From contig NZ_UTBZ01000099.1 in assembly GCF_900580865.1 (NCBI RefSeq), forward strand, positions 78,001-142,000: a stretch of DNA of 64,000 nucleotides, in the 5' to 3' direction. The notes beneath the pieces were generated by a model that did not search any database, was not told the origin of the DNA, and worked only from the letters and a program-made list of their open reading frames with translations. Below, piece after piece: positions 8,819-16,457 of the stretch. How positions within the stretch are numbered: position 1 is the stretch's first letter; each line of letters begins with the position of its first letter. The translations under genes were made by a program, and so were the position numbers. The stretch comes from Pseudomonas viridiflava. GTDB taxonomy: Bacteria; Pseudomonadota; Gammaproteobacteria; Pseudomonadales; Pseudomonadaceae.

Positions 8819-8852
8819 GGTAATTGCTCCGCTACGCGAGTCAGCAATTACC
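8819..8852 (+). promoter_or_regulatory. Perfect 10-bp hairpin just before the 8869 gene
   Basis: GGTAATTGCT (8819-8828) and AGCAATTACC (8843-8852) form a perfect stem around a 14-base loop, ending 16 bases before the start codon. It may be an operator dyad or an RNA hairpin in the leader. Confidence 0.4.
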
Positions 8853-8868
8853 TACAGGTCCACACATC

Positions 8869-9414
8869 ATGTTGATCAGTGCCAAACAACAGCAAATCAT
8901 TCATCTGCCAAAAGCGCTGAATGACGATGCGACGTCCACCGCTGCGGCCGGTCTGCAAGGTGGCCTGCACGGCGCCATGCTGCAAACCCTGCAAAACCAG
9001 ACCCAGGCACAAACCGCCGAAGCCACCGCCAAGGTGCAGGACTCGGCCACGCAGATCGCCACCCAGCAAGTCAGCGAAGCCACGCGCATCAGCGACAACG
9101 TAGACGAAGCGTTCGCCAAGACTCGCGTCAACCTGCAAGCCACCGATGCCACCACGGCCTCGGTAAAATCCGCCACCGACGAATTCAAGGACTACATGAG
9201 CAAGACGCCGGAACAGCGTCTGCGCGACAGCATCCTGCAGGAAATGGGGCTGACCGAAGATGACATCAACGCCATGCCGCCGGAGAAACAACAGGCCATC
9301 GGCAAAGAGATCGCCGAGCGCTTGCAGGACAAGATGAAGTTGGCGCAGGCGGAGAAAGACAACGACGTGAAGGACAGCGACAAGCAGGCGGACAAGTTTC
9401 TCGCTGCGCTGTGA
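8869..9414 (+). CDS. Conserved-looking protein of unknown function, Gln/Ala/Thr-rich
   Basis: A 181-residue hydrophilic protein I do not recognise. The N-terminal half is low-complexity, rich in Q, A, T and S, with heptad-like helices (QNQTQAQTAEATAKVQDSAT). The C-terminal part holds a compact segment with QEMGLTEDDINAMPPEKQ followed by charged helix. There is no signal peptide or membrane segment. The ATG at 8869 is preferred over an in-frame upstream TTG at 8824, which lies inside the hairpin described at 8819-8852. It is monocistronic and followed by a REP pair. Confidence 0.65.
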   Translation: MLISAKQQQIIHLPKALNDDATSTAAAGLQGGLHGAMLQTLQNQTQAQTAEATAKVQDSATQIATQQVSEATRISDNVDEAFAKTRVNLQATDATTASVKSATDEFKDYMSKTPEQRLRDSILQEMGLTEDDINAMPPEKQQAIGKEIAERLQDKMKLAQAEKDNDVKDSDKQADKFLAAL

Positions 9415-9438
9415 TTTCCAGGTCGCCTGAAATCAAAT

Positions 9439-9526
9439 GTGGGAGCGAGCCTGCTCGCGAAGGCGGTGAACCAGTCAACACTGATGTTGAATGTTCCGCT
9501 GCCTTCGCGAGCAGGCTCGCTCCCAC
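9439..9526. repeat. Paired REP element, type A
   Basis: Inverted GTGGGAGCGAGCCTGCTCGC arms, 88 bp, in the gap between the convergent 8869 gene and the BdlA-like gene. Confidence 0.9.
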
Positions 9527-9550
9527 ATTGATTGTATCGAGCTGAAGAAA

Positions 9551-10870
9551 TCAGTTCAGTTGCAGGGTTTCATTGAACTGGCTGATCGCATCCACCACAT
9601 GCCTTGAGCCCTGCTGAATTTCCAGAATCACCTCCCCCGCTTCATTCGCCAGCTCAACCCCGAGCCCGGTGCGGCTCAGGCTCGACTGCATGCTCGACAC
9701 CGCACTCAGCGACAAGTCGTGGTTCTTGCGTACCACATCGACAATTTCCAGCGTCGCTTGACTGGTGCGCGCCGCGAGGCTGCGCACCTCGTCCGCTACC
9801 ACCGCAAAACCCCTTCCGTGCTCCCCGGCCCGCGCCGCTTCAATCGCAGCGTTGAGCGCCAGCAGGTTGGTCTGATCGGCAATGCCGCGAATGGTCTGAA
9901 CGATGGTGCCGATGATGTCTGATTGCTTGCTCACCGCATCGATACTCGCCGCTGCTTCGTTGAGATCGCGGGAAATGTCCTGAATGATCTGCACGGTTTG
10001 CTGCACAACCTGTGAGCCTTTTTGCGCGCAGGCGTCGTTTTGGACCGAGGTGCTGTGGGCCGATTCGGCAGCGTTTTGCAACGTGGTCATTTGATGGGTG
10101 ATGTCACTGGCGAACTTGACCACTTTGTACAAGCGGCCCTTGGCATCGAATAACGGGTTGTACGACGCTTCGAGGTAAACCATCTGCCCCGACTTGTTCT
10201 TGCGTTCGAAACGATGTGAGTGATATTCGCCGCGGTTGAGCGAGGCCCAGAACGCCTTGTACTGCGAGGACTCGGCTTCAGCGCGATGGCAGAACAGGCT
10301 GTGATGATGGCCAACGATTTCGTTGAGCGAGTACTGCATGGTTTTCAGAAAGTTGTCGTTGGCGGTGATGACATTGCCTTCCGGGGTGAACTCGATCACC
10401 GCCATGGAGCGACTGATCGCCGCCAGCATGCTTTCTTCTTCGTGCTCTTTATTCACCCGTGCAGTGATGTCGGCAGCTACTTTGATCACACTTTGGACTT
10501 GCTTGTCCGGGCCATACACCGGCATGTAACTGGCTTCGAGCCAGACTTCCCTGCCGGCCTTGTTCAAACGCAGAAAAGTCCCGCTGATCGGTTCACCACG
10601 GGCCAGGTCACGCCACAGCTTTGCGTATTCCTCACTGCGGTAGAACACCTCTTCACAAAACACCCGGTGATGTTTGCCGCGTACTTCATCGGCGCTGTAG
10701 CCCATGGTCTTGCAGAAGTTTTCATTGGCATCCAGAACGATGCCCTCAGGACTGAACTCGATCATGGCCATCGAACGGCTGATCGCGGCCAGTTTGGCGT
10801 TGGCCTCGGTCAGGGCGCAGCTGAAGCGCTCGATTTCCTGCAGGTCAGCCTTGTGATGTAGGTTGAACAT
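9551..10870 (-). CDS. bdlA: BdlA-like soluble chemoreceptor with two PAS domains
   Basis: A 439-residue cytoplasmic methyl-accepting protein with no membrane helix. Tandem PAS domains occupy about residues 25-140 and 148-262; both start with AISRSMA and contain EVWLEASY/MVYLEASY. The chemotaxis signalling hairpin fills residues 270-439 with the conserved tip ADQTNLLALNAAIEAARAGE around 331-350. The signalling part is short and lacks one end of a full coiled coil, as in BdlA of P. aeruginosa, which controls biofilm dispersion with c-di-GMP. The gene name rests on architecture; Aer2-like receptors are an alternative. The leader has a hairpin series at 10962-11068. Confidence 0.75.
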   Translation of the reverse strand: MFNLHHKADLQEIERFSCALTEANAKLAAISRSMAMIEFSPEGIVLDANENFCKTMGYSADEVRGKHHRVFCEEVFYRSEEYAKLWRDLARGEPISGTFLRLNKAGREVWLEASYMPVYGPDKQVQSVIKVAADITARVNKEHEEESMLAAISRSMAVIEFTPEGNVITANDNFLKTMQYSLNEIVGHHHSLFCHRAEAESSQYKAFWASLNRGEYHSHRFERKNKSGQMVYLEASYNPLFDAKGRLYKVVKFASDITHQMTTLQNAAESAHSTSVQNDACAQKGSQVVQQTVQIIQDISRDLNEAAASIDAVSKQSDIIGTIVQTIRGIADQTNLLALNAAIEAARAGEHGRGFAVVADEVRSLAARTSQATLEIVDVVRKNHDLSLSAVSSMQSSLSRTGLGVELANEAGEVILEIQQGSRHVVDAISQFNETLQLN

Positions 10871-10961
10871 GGTTGTATCACCTTCCGCGCGGACTTTTGA
10901 TTTGATGAAAGTTCAGTTCTTTCACGATCCACCACTACGTTCCACAGAACAGGCACACGCA

Positions 10962-11068
10962 TTCCTCCACGGGAGGAAGTTGTCAGGTGATAAATGATGA
11001 TCAATCGGAGCGTCCATGCAGCGACGCTCTAATCAAGACATCCTTCTCTTGATAGCCCGCACGCGGGC
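10962..11068 (-). ncRNA. Series of hairpins, possible structured leader of the BdlA-like gene
   Basis: Read on the minus strand, four perfect stems follow each other: GCCCGC/GCGGGC, ATCAAGA/TCTTGAT, GAGCGTC/GACGCTC and TTCCTCC/GGAGGAA. The second has the loop GAAGGATG, whose AGGA resembles an RsmA/CsrA site. The receptor start is 92 bases further on. Existence of the transcript is inferred. Confidence 0.4.
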
Positions 11069-11329
11069 CAGCCCTAACGCGTTGAAGAACTTCCATGTAA
11101 GCGACGCTCCTTGTTGGTTCAGTGTCGGTGCCTCGGGTTGCGCACTCTGGCAGCATGAATTCACGGACCAACCCTGTGCATCAGCCATGTTTTGACATGA
11201 CGGTCGACATAGTTAGTTACGGGAAGCATAGCCAGTGCAAAGACCAGCGCAAGGCCACTAGTCGGCCAGTATCTGGCACTTTTTGCACAAGAAACGGTTC
11301 AGCGCGGGGAGAATTGTTGCCGGGGCAGA

Positions 11330-11404
11330 CGCTTTCGCGAGCAAGCTCGCTCCCACAGGAGAAACGCATTCCAATGTGGGAGCGAGCCTGCTCGCGAAGG
11401 CGCC
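11330..11404. repeat. Inside-out REP pair, type A
   Basis: Arms GCTTTCGCGAGCAAGCTCGC and its opposite copy are arranged with the GTGGGAG ends facing inward, separated by about 19 bases. The geometry is opposite to the usual pairs. Confidence 0.85.
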
Positions 11405-11436
11405 ATAAGAAGCACTACAAAAACAACAGAAACGAC

Positions 11437-12450
11437 TTACAAACTTCCACTCACCTTGGTCGCCACATCCACAGGCACCCAAGGCTTCCAGACCTGCGGC
11501 TGATCACGCAAAAACGCCTGCGCCACCACTCTCGGCTGCAAGCGCTTTTCACTCATCCCCGCCAAGGTCTGATTCAACAGATCAATCGGCAAATCGACCT
11601 TTTCAAAGAATGTCACCAACTCCGGATACTGCGCCTTGAACGGCGCCGACACGCCAATCGCCAGGCTCGCCGGCATCGAACGGGTGCCTTTGGGATTCGG
11701 GTTATTGGCATCGGCCAGGGTCTTCCAGGCCTCGGCATCGAACGGCGGCTCTTCCAGTTTGACCAGTTTGAATCGGCCGAGCAGCGGCGTCGGTGACCAG
11801 TAGTAGAACAGCACTGGCTTACCGCGTTTGATCGACGACGCCACTTCGGCATCCAGTGCCGCGCCGGAACCGGTGCGGAAATTGACGAAGCTGTCGTTCA
11901 GCGCATAGGCCTTGAGCTTCTGGCTATTGACGATCTCCGAGGTCCAGCCGGTCGGGCTGTTGAGGAAACGCCCGCGCGACGGATCTTCCGGGTCGCGGAA
12001 CACATCTTTGTAGCGCGGCAGATCGGCCACCGATTTCAACTCCGGCGCCAACGCTTTGATCCCGCGCTCGGGGTCGCCCTTGATCACATACTCCGGCACC
12101 CACCAACCTTCGGTGGCGCCTTTGACCGTATCGCCCAGGCCGAAAACCTTGCCCTCGGCGGCCGCTTTGACCCACGCCGGACTGCGCCCGGCCCATTCTT
12201 CGCCGATCACCTGAATATCGTTTTTCGCCAGTGCGGCCTCCAGGCTGACCGTGCTGCCGGGCAAGGTGTCGGTCGGGTAGCCGTAGCCTTTTTCAACGAT
12301 CAGGCGCAGCACTTCGGTGATGAAACTGCCGCTTTCCCAAGTAATGTCGCCGAAGTGGATCGACGTGGTTTTCTCCGATGCCGCCACAGCGCCGACACTC
12401 AGGCTCAACGCCAGCAGCGAAGTGCCGAGCAGGGTTTTGATTGATCTCAT
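11437..12450 (-). CDS. Glycine betaine/quaternary amine-type periplasmic binding protein
   Basis: A 337-residue OpuAC/ProX-like binding protein. A signal peptide of about 24 residues (MRSIKTLLGTSLLALSLSVG, cleavage near AVA-A) sends it to the periplasm. The body has the family opening IHFGDITWESG and GYGYPTDTLPGSTV. No permease or ATPase gene is nearby, so it would need a partner elsewhere or act as a sensor. The ATG at 12450 has AGAGG upstream and overlaps the stop of the ECF sigma gene by ATGA. That coupling is unusual for this family. Ligand is inferred. Confidence 0.82.
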   Translation of the reverse strand: MRSIKTLLGTSLLALSLSVGAVAASEKTTSIHFGDITWESGSFITEVLRLIVEKGYGYPTDTLPGSTVSLEAALAKNDIQVIGEEWAGRSPAWVKAAAEGKVFGLGDTVKGATEGWWVPEYVIKGDPERGIKALAPELKSVADLPRYKDVFRDPEDPSRGRFLNSPTGWTSEIVNSQKLKAYALNDSFVNFRTGSGAALDAEVASSIKRGKPVLFYYWSPTPLLGRFKLVKLEEPPFDAEAWKTLADANNPNPKGTRSMPASLAIGVSAPFKAQYPELVTFFEKVDLPIDLLNQTLAGMSEKRLQPRVVAQAFLRDQPQVWKPWVPVDVATKVSGSL

Positions 12451-12971
12451 GCGGACCTCTTGTCTTGCAGGAATTGGTTGGCGCTGTGGCGATCGCACAG
12501 CGCTTGGGAACGGCTCATGTAAACACTGACCGAGCGCTGGGAGATGCCCAGTTCCACAGCGATTTGCGGGTAGGTCAGGCCGTCGATGCGGGCGAGCAGA
12601 AACGTCGTGCGGACCTTGTCAGGCAGGCGCTGCAAGCTGTGATCGAGGCGATTGAGGGTTTGCGATAGCGTGACGAGGTCTTCAGGCGAGGCGGCGTAAT
12701 CGACATCGATTTGCTGGCGATATCCGCGCTCCAGATCTCCACGCCGCCAGCGCTGATAAAGCAGGCGTTGAGCGATAGTCGTCAGCAAGGCGCGAGGTTC
12801 GCGGATAGCCCTCAGCGCCGGCGCTTCGAGCAATTGCGCAAAGGTCTCGGCGGCGATGTCTTCGCTGCTGGCCGCGTCCAGATGACCGCGCAGATAAGCA
12901 CAGAGCCAGCGATAGTGGGCGCGAAACAGACTGTCCACGGTATGACGATGGGAAAGCTCGGCGCCGGACAT
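12447..12971 (-). CDS. ECF sigma factor, FecI-like, without adjacent anti-sigma
   Basis: A 174-residue ECF sigma factor. Region 2 spans about residues 10-80 (LFRAHYRWLCAYLRGHL, EDIAAETFAQLLE) and region 4 about 105-160 (LPDKVRTTFLLARIDGLTYPQIAVELGISQRSV). It resembles the FecI iron-starvation group, yet no fecR or TonB receptor is adjacent. The ATG at 12971 has AGGAG seven bases before it; an in-frame start further upstream is less likely. Its stop overlaps the binding-protein start (ATGA). An AT-rich region with a palindrome lies upstream. Confidence 0.85.
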   Translation of the reverse strand: MSGAELSHRHTVDSLFRAHYRWLCAYLRGHLDAASSEDIAAETFAQLLEAPALRAIREPRALLTTIAQRLLYQRWRRGDLERGYRQQIDVDYAASPEDLVTLSQTLNRLDHSLQRLPDKVRTTFLLARIDGLTYPQIAVELGISQRSVSVYMSRSQALCDRHSANQFLQDKRSA

Positions 12972-13036
12972 AGGGGCTCCTGGGTTAGGGGTCGCTGAAT
13001 GTCCGGTGTTCCGGTGGCGCGATCGTAGCAAGGCAC

Positions 13037-13094
13037 CTTATTCTTTAATAATATTTAAATTTCATTTTTATATTCTATTCGAGAATATAAAAGC
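13037..13094. promoter_or_regulatory. AT-rich promoter region with palindrome upstream of the ECF sigma gene
   Basis: About 58 bases with very few G or C in a GC-rich genome. It contains the perfect dyad TATATTCT (13069-13076), five bases, AGAATATA (13082-13089). It is a likely promoter/operator for the sigma gene, or a site for MvaT-type silencing. Confidence 0.5.
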
Positions 13095-13169
13095 TAAAGA
13101 TCGCAGCCTTCGGCAGCTCCTACAGGTGTACGCATTCGATGTAGGAGCTGCCGAAGGCTGCGATCTTTT
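13095..13169. repeat. Inside-out REP pair, type C
   Basis: Two type C arms with their GTAGGAG ends facing inward around a short spacer. It overlaps the last two bases of the PhnD-like gene's stop region. Confidence 0.85.
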
Positions 13170-13959
13170 AGCGTAAGTGGCTATAACCCCATTCTTCAGC
13201 CTCACGCTGATAGTCGAGCAGGATCTGATAATCGCTTTCGCTGGCAGCAAGCACCTCAGGCAACCCCAAGGTCTGCGCGACCTCGGGGAGGTCGCGCAAC
13301 GTCAGATTCATCACCTGCCGCAACGTCTCAACCTGCTCATCCGTGGCGCTGGCGACAGTAATGAACGGCAGGGTCGGGCTCAGGGCACTGCGCGCAATCA
13401 CCCGCAAGGCAAGGACTTCTTCCGGTGCATGTTGCGCCAGATAGGCGTAGGTAACGCTGTCGATGGCGGCCAGATCGGCGCGGTTTTCACGCAACCAGCG
13501 CAGGCTCTCGCGATGTCCGCCGCTGGTGCCGACCGAGGCGAAGAATTGTCCGGACTGATGCAGCGGCGCGAGGCGCTGACGGAACAGGTTCATGCCACTG
13601 TTGGAGTCCTCACTGTTGATTACCCCGCGACTGTTTTGAAAGTCCGCCAGGGTTTTGCGTGGGTCATCAGCACGGCCGAGAATCAGACTGCAATGATTGC
13701 CGGCGCTGGCGTCGGGGAGTTCGTAGCGGGGTCGGCCGACGATGCGCACTTGTCCGCGCAAAGCAGTCATCAGCGGGTAGCCGCAAGTTTGGGTGAGCAG
13801 TAGATCCGGAGATAACCAGAGTTCGTGCAATGACAGGCCCTCAGCGCTCAGGCGAGTGCGGCCAAGTTGCTCGAGGATGCGCGCAATCCAGCGTTCACTG
13901 GCCGCGCGGATTGGCTCGGGGGCGACGTACATCAGGAGTTCGGTGTGGTGTTGGGTCAT
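13168..13959 (-). CDS. PhnD-like phosphate/phosphonate binding protein, no signal peptide
   Basis: A 263-residue protein of the PhnD periplasmic-binding family (PF12974 type). Typical motifs are LLTQTCGYPL, GVINSEDSNSGMN and RADLAAIDSVTYAYL. It starts directly with MTQHHTELLMYVAPEPIRAA and has no signal peptide, lipobox or membrane helix, so it is probably cytoplasmic. The ATG at 13959 has GGGAAA at good spacing; an ATG two codons earlier overlaps that site. There are no transporter genes beside it. It could be a cytoplasmic small-molecule sensor; that is inference. Confidence 0.75.
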   Translation of the reverse strand: MTQHHTELLMYVAPEPIRAASERWIARILEQLGRTRLSAEGLSLHELWLSPDLLLTQTCGYPLMTALRGQVRIVGRPRYELPDASAGNHCSLILGRADDPRKTLADFQNSRGVINSEDSNSGMNLFRQRLAPLHQSGQFFASVGTSGGHRESLRWLRENRADLAAIDSVTYAYLAQHAPEEVLALRVIARSALSPTLPFITVASATDEQVETLRQVMNLTLRDLPEVAQTLGLPEVLAASESDYQILLDYQREAEEWGYSHLR

Positions 13960-13989
13960 ACACATTTTCCCGAGTTACAAATATCCAAT

Positions 13990-14077
13990 GTGGGAGCGAG
14001 CCTGCTCGCGAAAGCGCTGGGTCAGACAGCAGACCTATCAACTGACACGACGCCTTCGCGAGCAGGCTCGCTCCCAC
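13990..14077. repeat. Paired REP element, type A
   Basis: Inverted GTGGGAGCGAGCCTGCTCGC arms, 88 bp, between the desaturase and the PhnD-like gene. Confidence 0.9.
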
Positions 14078-14099
14078 AGGGTTTTGTGGTGTTCTTGGG

Positions 14100-15041
14100 T
14101 TAGTGGTAAGGATGCTCGGGACTGTCTATCGGCTTCAAGACATTGCGCCGCCAGAACTCGCCATACCCTTGCACCAGAAACCCGCCACTGCGCGCGATCC
14201 ATTGCTCGCGATGCATCCGGTAAACCGTCGGCAAGTCGTACCACGCCAGCTTCGGCAAGTCGTGATGCACCAGATGAAAATTCAGATTCAGGAACAACCA
14301 GCGCCACGGCCAACCCGCTTCGTTCAACACAGTGCGCTGCTCAGGTTGCGCGTGTGGGCGATGTTCATAGTAGGAGCGGATCATCGCGATCGACAGCGCC
14401 GGCACGCTGATCAGCAGCAGGTAATGCCAGACCGGCAGCACACTGAAACGGGCGATGAACCACAGCATCAGTAGGGTGAACACTCCGTGCGTCAGCCACA
14501 TCAGCCATGCCTGCCGCTCGCCGTTTTTCAGCCGCTGCCACTCTTCTTTGGCCAGCGATATCAGCGTCAGCGGCGCGCCGATGACGAAACGTCCGAGCAC
14601 GGTTTTGTTCAGCCAGTGCAGGCTGCGTTCAAACAGCGAACTACCCTGCCAGCCAGCGCGGGTCAGGTAACGGCTTTCCGGATCGACGCCGGGCACGGTC
14701 AGATGCTCATCGCGGTGATGCAACAAGTGGCTGTCGCGATACAGTGTGTACGGATACCACACGGCAAAAGGCGCATAGCCGAGCATCTTGTTGAAACGCA
14801 CCCAACGCGTCGGATGCCCGTGCAGCAATTCGTGTTGCACCGACAACCACAACACCAGCAGCGGAATCAGCAACAACGTGCTCAAGCCACGACCGAGCCA
14901 CTGACTATTGAGCACAATGGCAAACCAGCCGCCATAGACGCCGATCAGCAACAGCCAGGTCGGCCACTCGGTACGGGCGGTGAAGCGTTGGCGCAGGGTT
15001 TCGATCTGTTGACGATGGGCCGCGTCGAAGTAATGAGGCAT
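14100..15041 (-). CDS. Membrane fatty-acid desaturase-family protein
   Basis: A 313-residue integral membrane di-iron enzyme. The three histidine boxes are HELLHGH (70-76), HLLHHRDEH (105-113) and HLVHHD in the C-terminal third. Hydrophobic pairs at about 27-68 and 175-215 should span the membrane. The family introduces double bonds or hydroxyls into acyl chains or similar lipids; the substrate cannot be told. The ATG at 15041 gives the usual N-terminus; a longer frame to 15092 lacks family similarity. It stands on its own, upstream of the PhnD-like gene but separated by a REP pair. Confidence 0.82.
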   Translation of the reverse strand: MPHYFDAAHRQQIETLRQRFTARTEWPTWLLLIGVYGGWFAIVLNSQWLGRGLSTLLLIPLLVLWLSVQHELLHGHPTRWVRFNKMLGYAPFAVWYPYTLYRDSHLLHHRDEHLTVPGVDPESRYLTRAGWQGSSLFERSLHWLNKTVLGRFVIGAPLTLISLAKEEWQRLKNGERQAWLMWLTHGVFTLLMLWFIARFSVLPVWHYLLLISVPALSIAMIRSYYEHRPHAQPEQRTVLNEAGWPWRWLFLNLNFHLVHHDLPKLAWYDLPTVYRMHREQWIARSGGFLVQGYGEFWRRNVLKPIDSPEHPYH

Positions 15042-15153
15042 GGCGTTGCTCGGAACGGGATTCTTGCCCTTCTGTGCAACGACGCAGCGCAATCTTGCAG
15101 ATTATTTTCAGGTCAAGGCAGGAGCCCGAGAACCGGGCTCCGGAGAGGCGTGA

Positions 15154-15264
15154 TCAATGACCGAAGATGTCGACTTTCTTGGCTTTTTTCTCCGCGCGTT
15201 TTTCAATCGCGGTCTTGGCCGGCTTCTTCTTCGCGGCTTTCTTTGAATCCATACCTTTGGACAT
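15154..15264 (-). CDS. 36-residue lysine-rich small protein
   Basis: The product is 36 residues, almost entirely Lys, Ala, Asp and Glu (KKAAKKKPAKTAIEKRAEKK), ending in VDIFGH. It has a good ribosome site (GTGGAG about eight bases upstream of ATG). The frame extends further upstream but the region before the ATG is promoter-like. The composition suggests a nucleic-acid or ribosome binding peptide, but I know no function. A comparison across pseudomonads would show whether it is conserved. Confidence 0.55.
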   Translation of the reverse strand: MSKGMDSKKAAKKKPAKTAIEKRAEKKAKKVDIFGH

Positions 15265-15366
15265 GATGCGTACTCCACTCACAGGGGATGTGAGGTCAGG
15301 TATACACCTATCCAGAGGCGTGCGTTCTTTTATAATCGCCGCTTTGCCCACCGACAGTCCGAACCC

Positions 15367-15786
15367 ATGCCCGACACCCAATACACCTTGCTCGACGAGT
15401 CGTTATGGCCGTTGATGAACAAGTTCTACCGCAGCCACCAGTCCTCGATGAAAGCCGTTCGTGATGCGCAATTATGGGTAGCGCGGCGTGGCGAGATGGT
15501 TGGTGCGTTGTGCTTGCGGCCGGTGGCGGGTGGGCATTGGTTGACCGGGTTATTTGTTGATCCGGGCTACCGTGAACAAGGGATTGCCGCGCAGTTGATC
15601 GCGGCGGCGGTGCAGGATGTGAGCGAGCCGGTGTGGCTGTTCTGTCATCCTGATTTGCGCGAGTTTTATGAGCGGCGCGGGTTCACCTTCGACCCGGCGC
15701 TGCCTCAGGCGATGGCGGAGCGCTTGAGCCGGTATGCGCGGAGCAAGCCGATGATTGCGATGGAGTTGATTCCTGCTCAATCCTGA
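15367..15786 (+). CDS. GNAT-family N-acetyltransferase
   Basis: A 139-residue single-domain GNAT protein. The acetyl-CoA binding motif A is LFVDPGYREQGIAAQLI around residues 60-76, with YERRGFTFD near the C-terminus as motif B. It transfers an acetyl group from acetyl-CoA to an unknown amine. It is divergent from the small lysine-rich gene, with about 100 bases between them, and is followed by a REP pair. No neighbour suggests a substrate. Confidence 0.82.
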   Translation: MPDTQYTLLDESLWPLMNKFYRSHQSSMKAVRDAQLWVARRGEMVGALCLRPVAGGHWLTGLFVDPGYREQGIAAQLIAAAVQDVSEPVWLFCHPDLREFYERRGFTFDPALPQAMAERLSRYARSKPMIAMELIPAQS

Positions 15787-15805
15787 GGGACATGCAAAAA
15801 CCAAT

Positions 15806-15892
15806 GTGGGAGCGAGCCTGCTCGCGAAAGCGGTAGGTCAGTAACAGAATCTGTCACTGATATTGCGCATTCGCGAGCAGGCTCGCTCCCAC
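15806..15892. repeat. Paired REP element, type A
   Basis: Inverted GTGGGAGCGAGCCTGCTCGC arms, 87 bp, between the convergent GNAT and peptide deformylase genes. Confidence 0.9.
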
Positions 15893-15915
15893 AGGGGTAT
15901 GTACTGGGTCTTGGA

Positions 15916-16455
15916 TCAATCGTCGGCCGTGGGATCAAGGTCCGGGAACATCACTTCAGTGAAACCGAACTTGCTGAAATCGGTGATCCGCGACGGGTAC
16001 AAGCGGCCGATCAGGTGATCGCATTCGTGTTGCACAACGCGTGCGTGGAAGCCCGAAGCAGTGCGCACAATCGGCTCGCCCTTCGGATCAAACCCTTCGT
16101 AGCGTATCTGCTGATAACGATCCACCGCACCGCGTAAACCCGGCACCGACAGACACCCTTCAAAGCCCTCCTCCATCAACGGACTCAGCGGCGTGATCAG
16201 CGGATTGATCAGGATCGTCTGCGGCACCGCTTCAGCGTCCGGGTAACGTTCGCTGTGTTCAAAACCAAAGATCACCAGTTGCAGATCGACACCGATCTGC
16301 GGCGCGGCCAGGCCAACGCCGCCGACGCTTTCCATGGTCTGGAACATGTCGTCTATGAGTTGCCACAGCTCAGGGCTGTCGAACATCTCGGCCGGTACTG
16401 GCGGGGCGATACGCAGCAGGCGCTCGTCGCCCATTTTCAGAATTTCACGGATCAT
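15916..16455 (-). CDS. def: Peptide deformylase
   Basis: A 179-residue metalloenzyme that removes the formyl group from the initiator methionine of new proteins. All three motifs are intact: GVGLAAPQIG (46-55), EGCLS with metal ligand C101, and HECDHLIG with H143, E144 and H147. In pseudomonads the main def gene lies beside fmt; this one follows a yihY-like gene by two bases, so it is the second deformylase. The C-terminal tail (TDFSKFGFTEVMFPDLDPTADD) is longer and more acidic than in the housekeeping enzyme. Confidence 0.92.
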   Translation of the reverse strand: MIREILKMGDERLLRIAPPVPAEMFDSPELWQLIDDMFQTMESVGGVGLAAPQIGVDLQLVIFGFEHSERYPDAEAVPQTILINPLITPLSPLMEEGFEGCLSVPGLRGAVDRYQQIRYEGFDPKGEPIVRTASGFHARVVQHECDHLIGRLYPSRITDFSKFGFTEVMFPDLDPTADD

Positions 16456-16457
16456 GA

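Larger units (their letters stand above)
10871..11436. other. Large non-coding gap upstream of the BdlA-like gene
   Basis: No convincing ORF in 566 bases. It contains a hairpin cluster (10962-11068) and an inside-out REP pair (11330-11404). The middle, 11069-11329, has no feature I can name; GCACTTTTTGCAC at about 11278-11290 is a small dyad. Part of the gap should be the promoter and leader of the minus-strand receptor gene. Confidence 0.6.
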
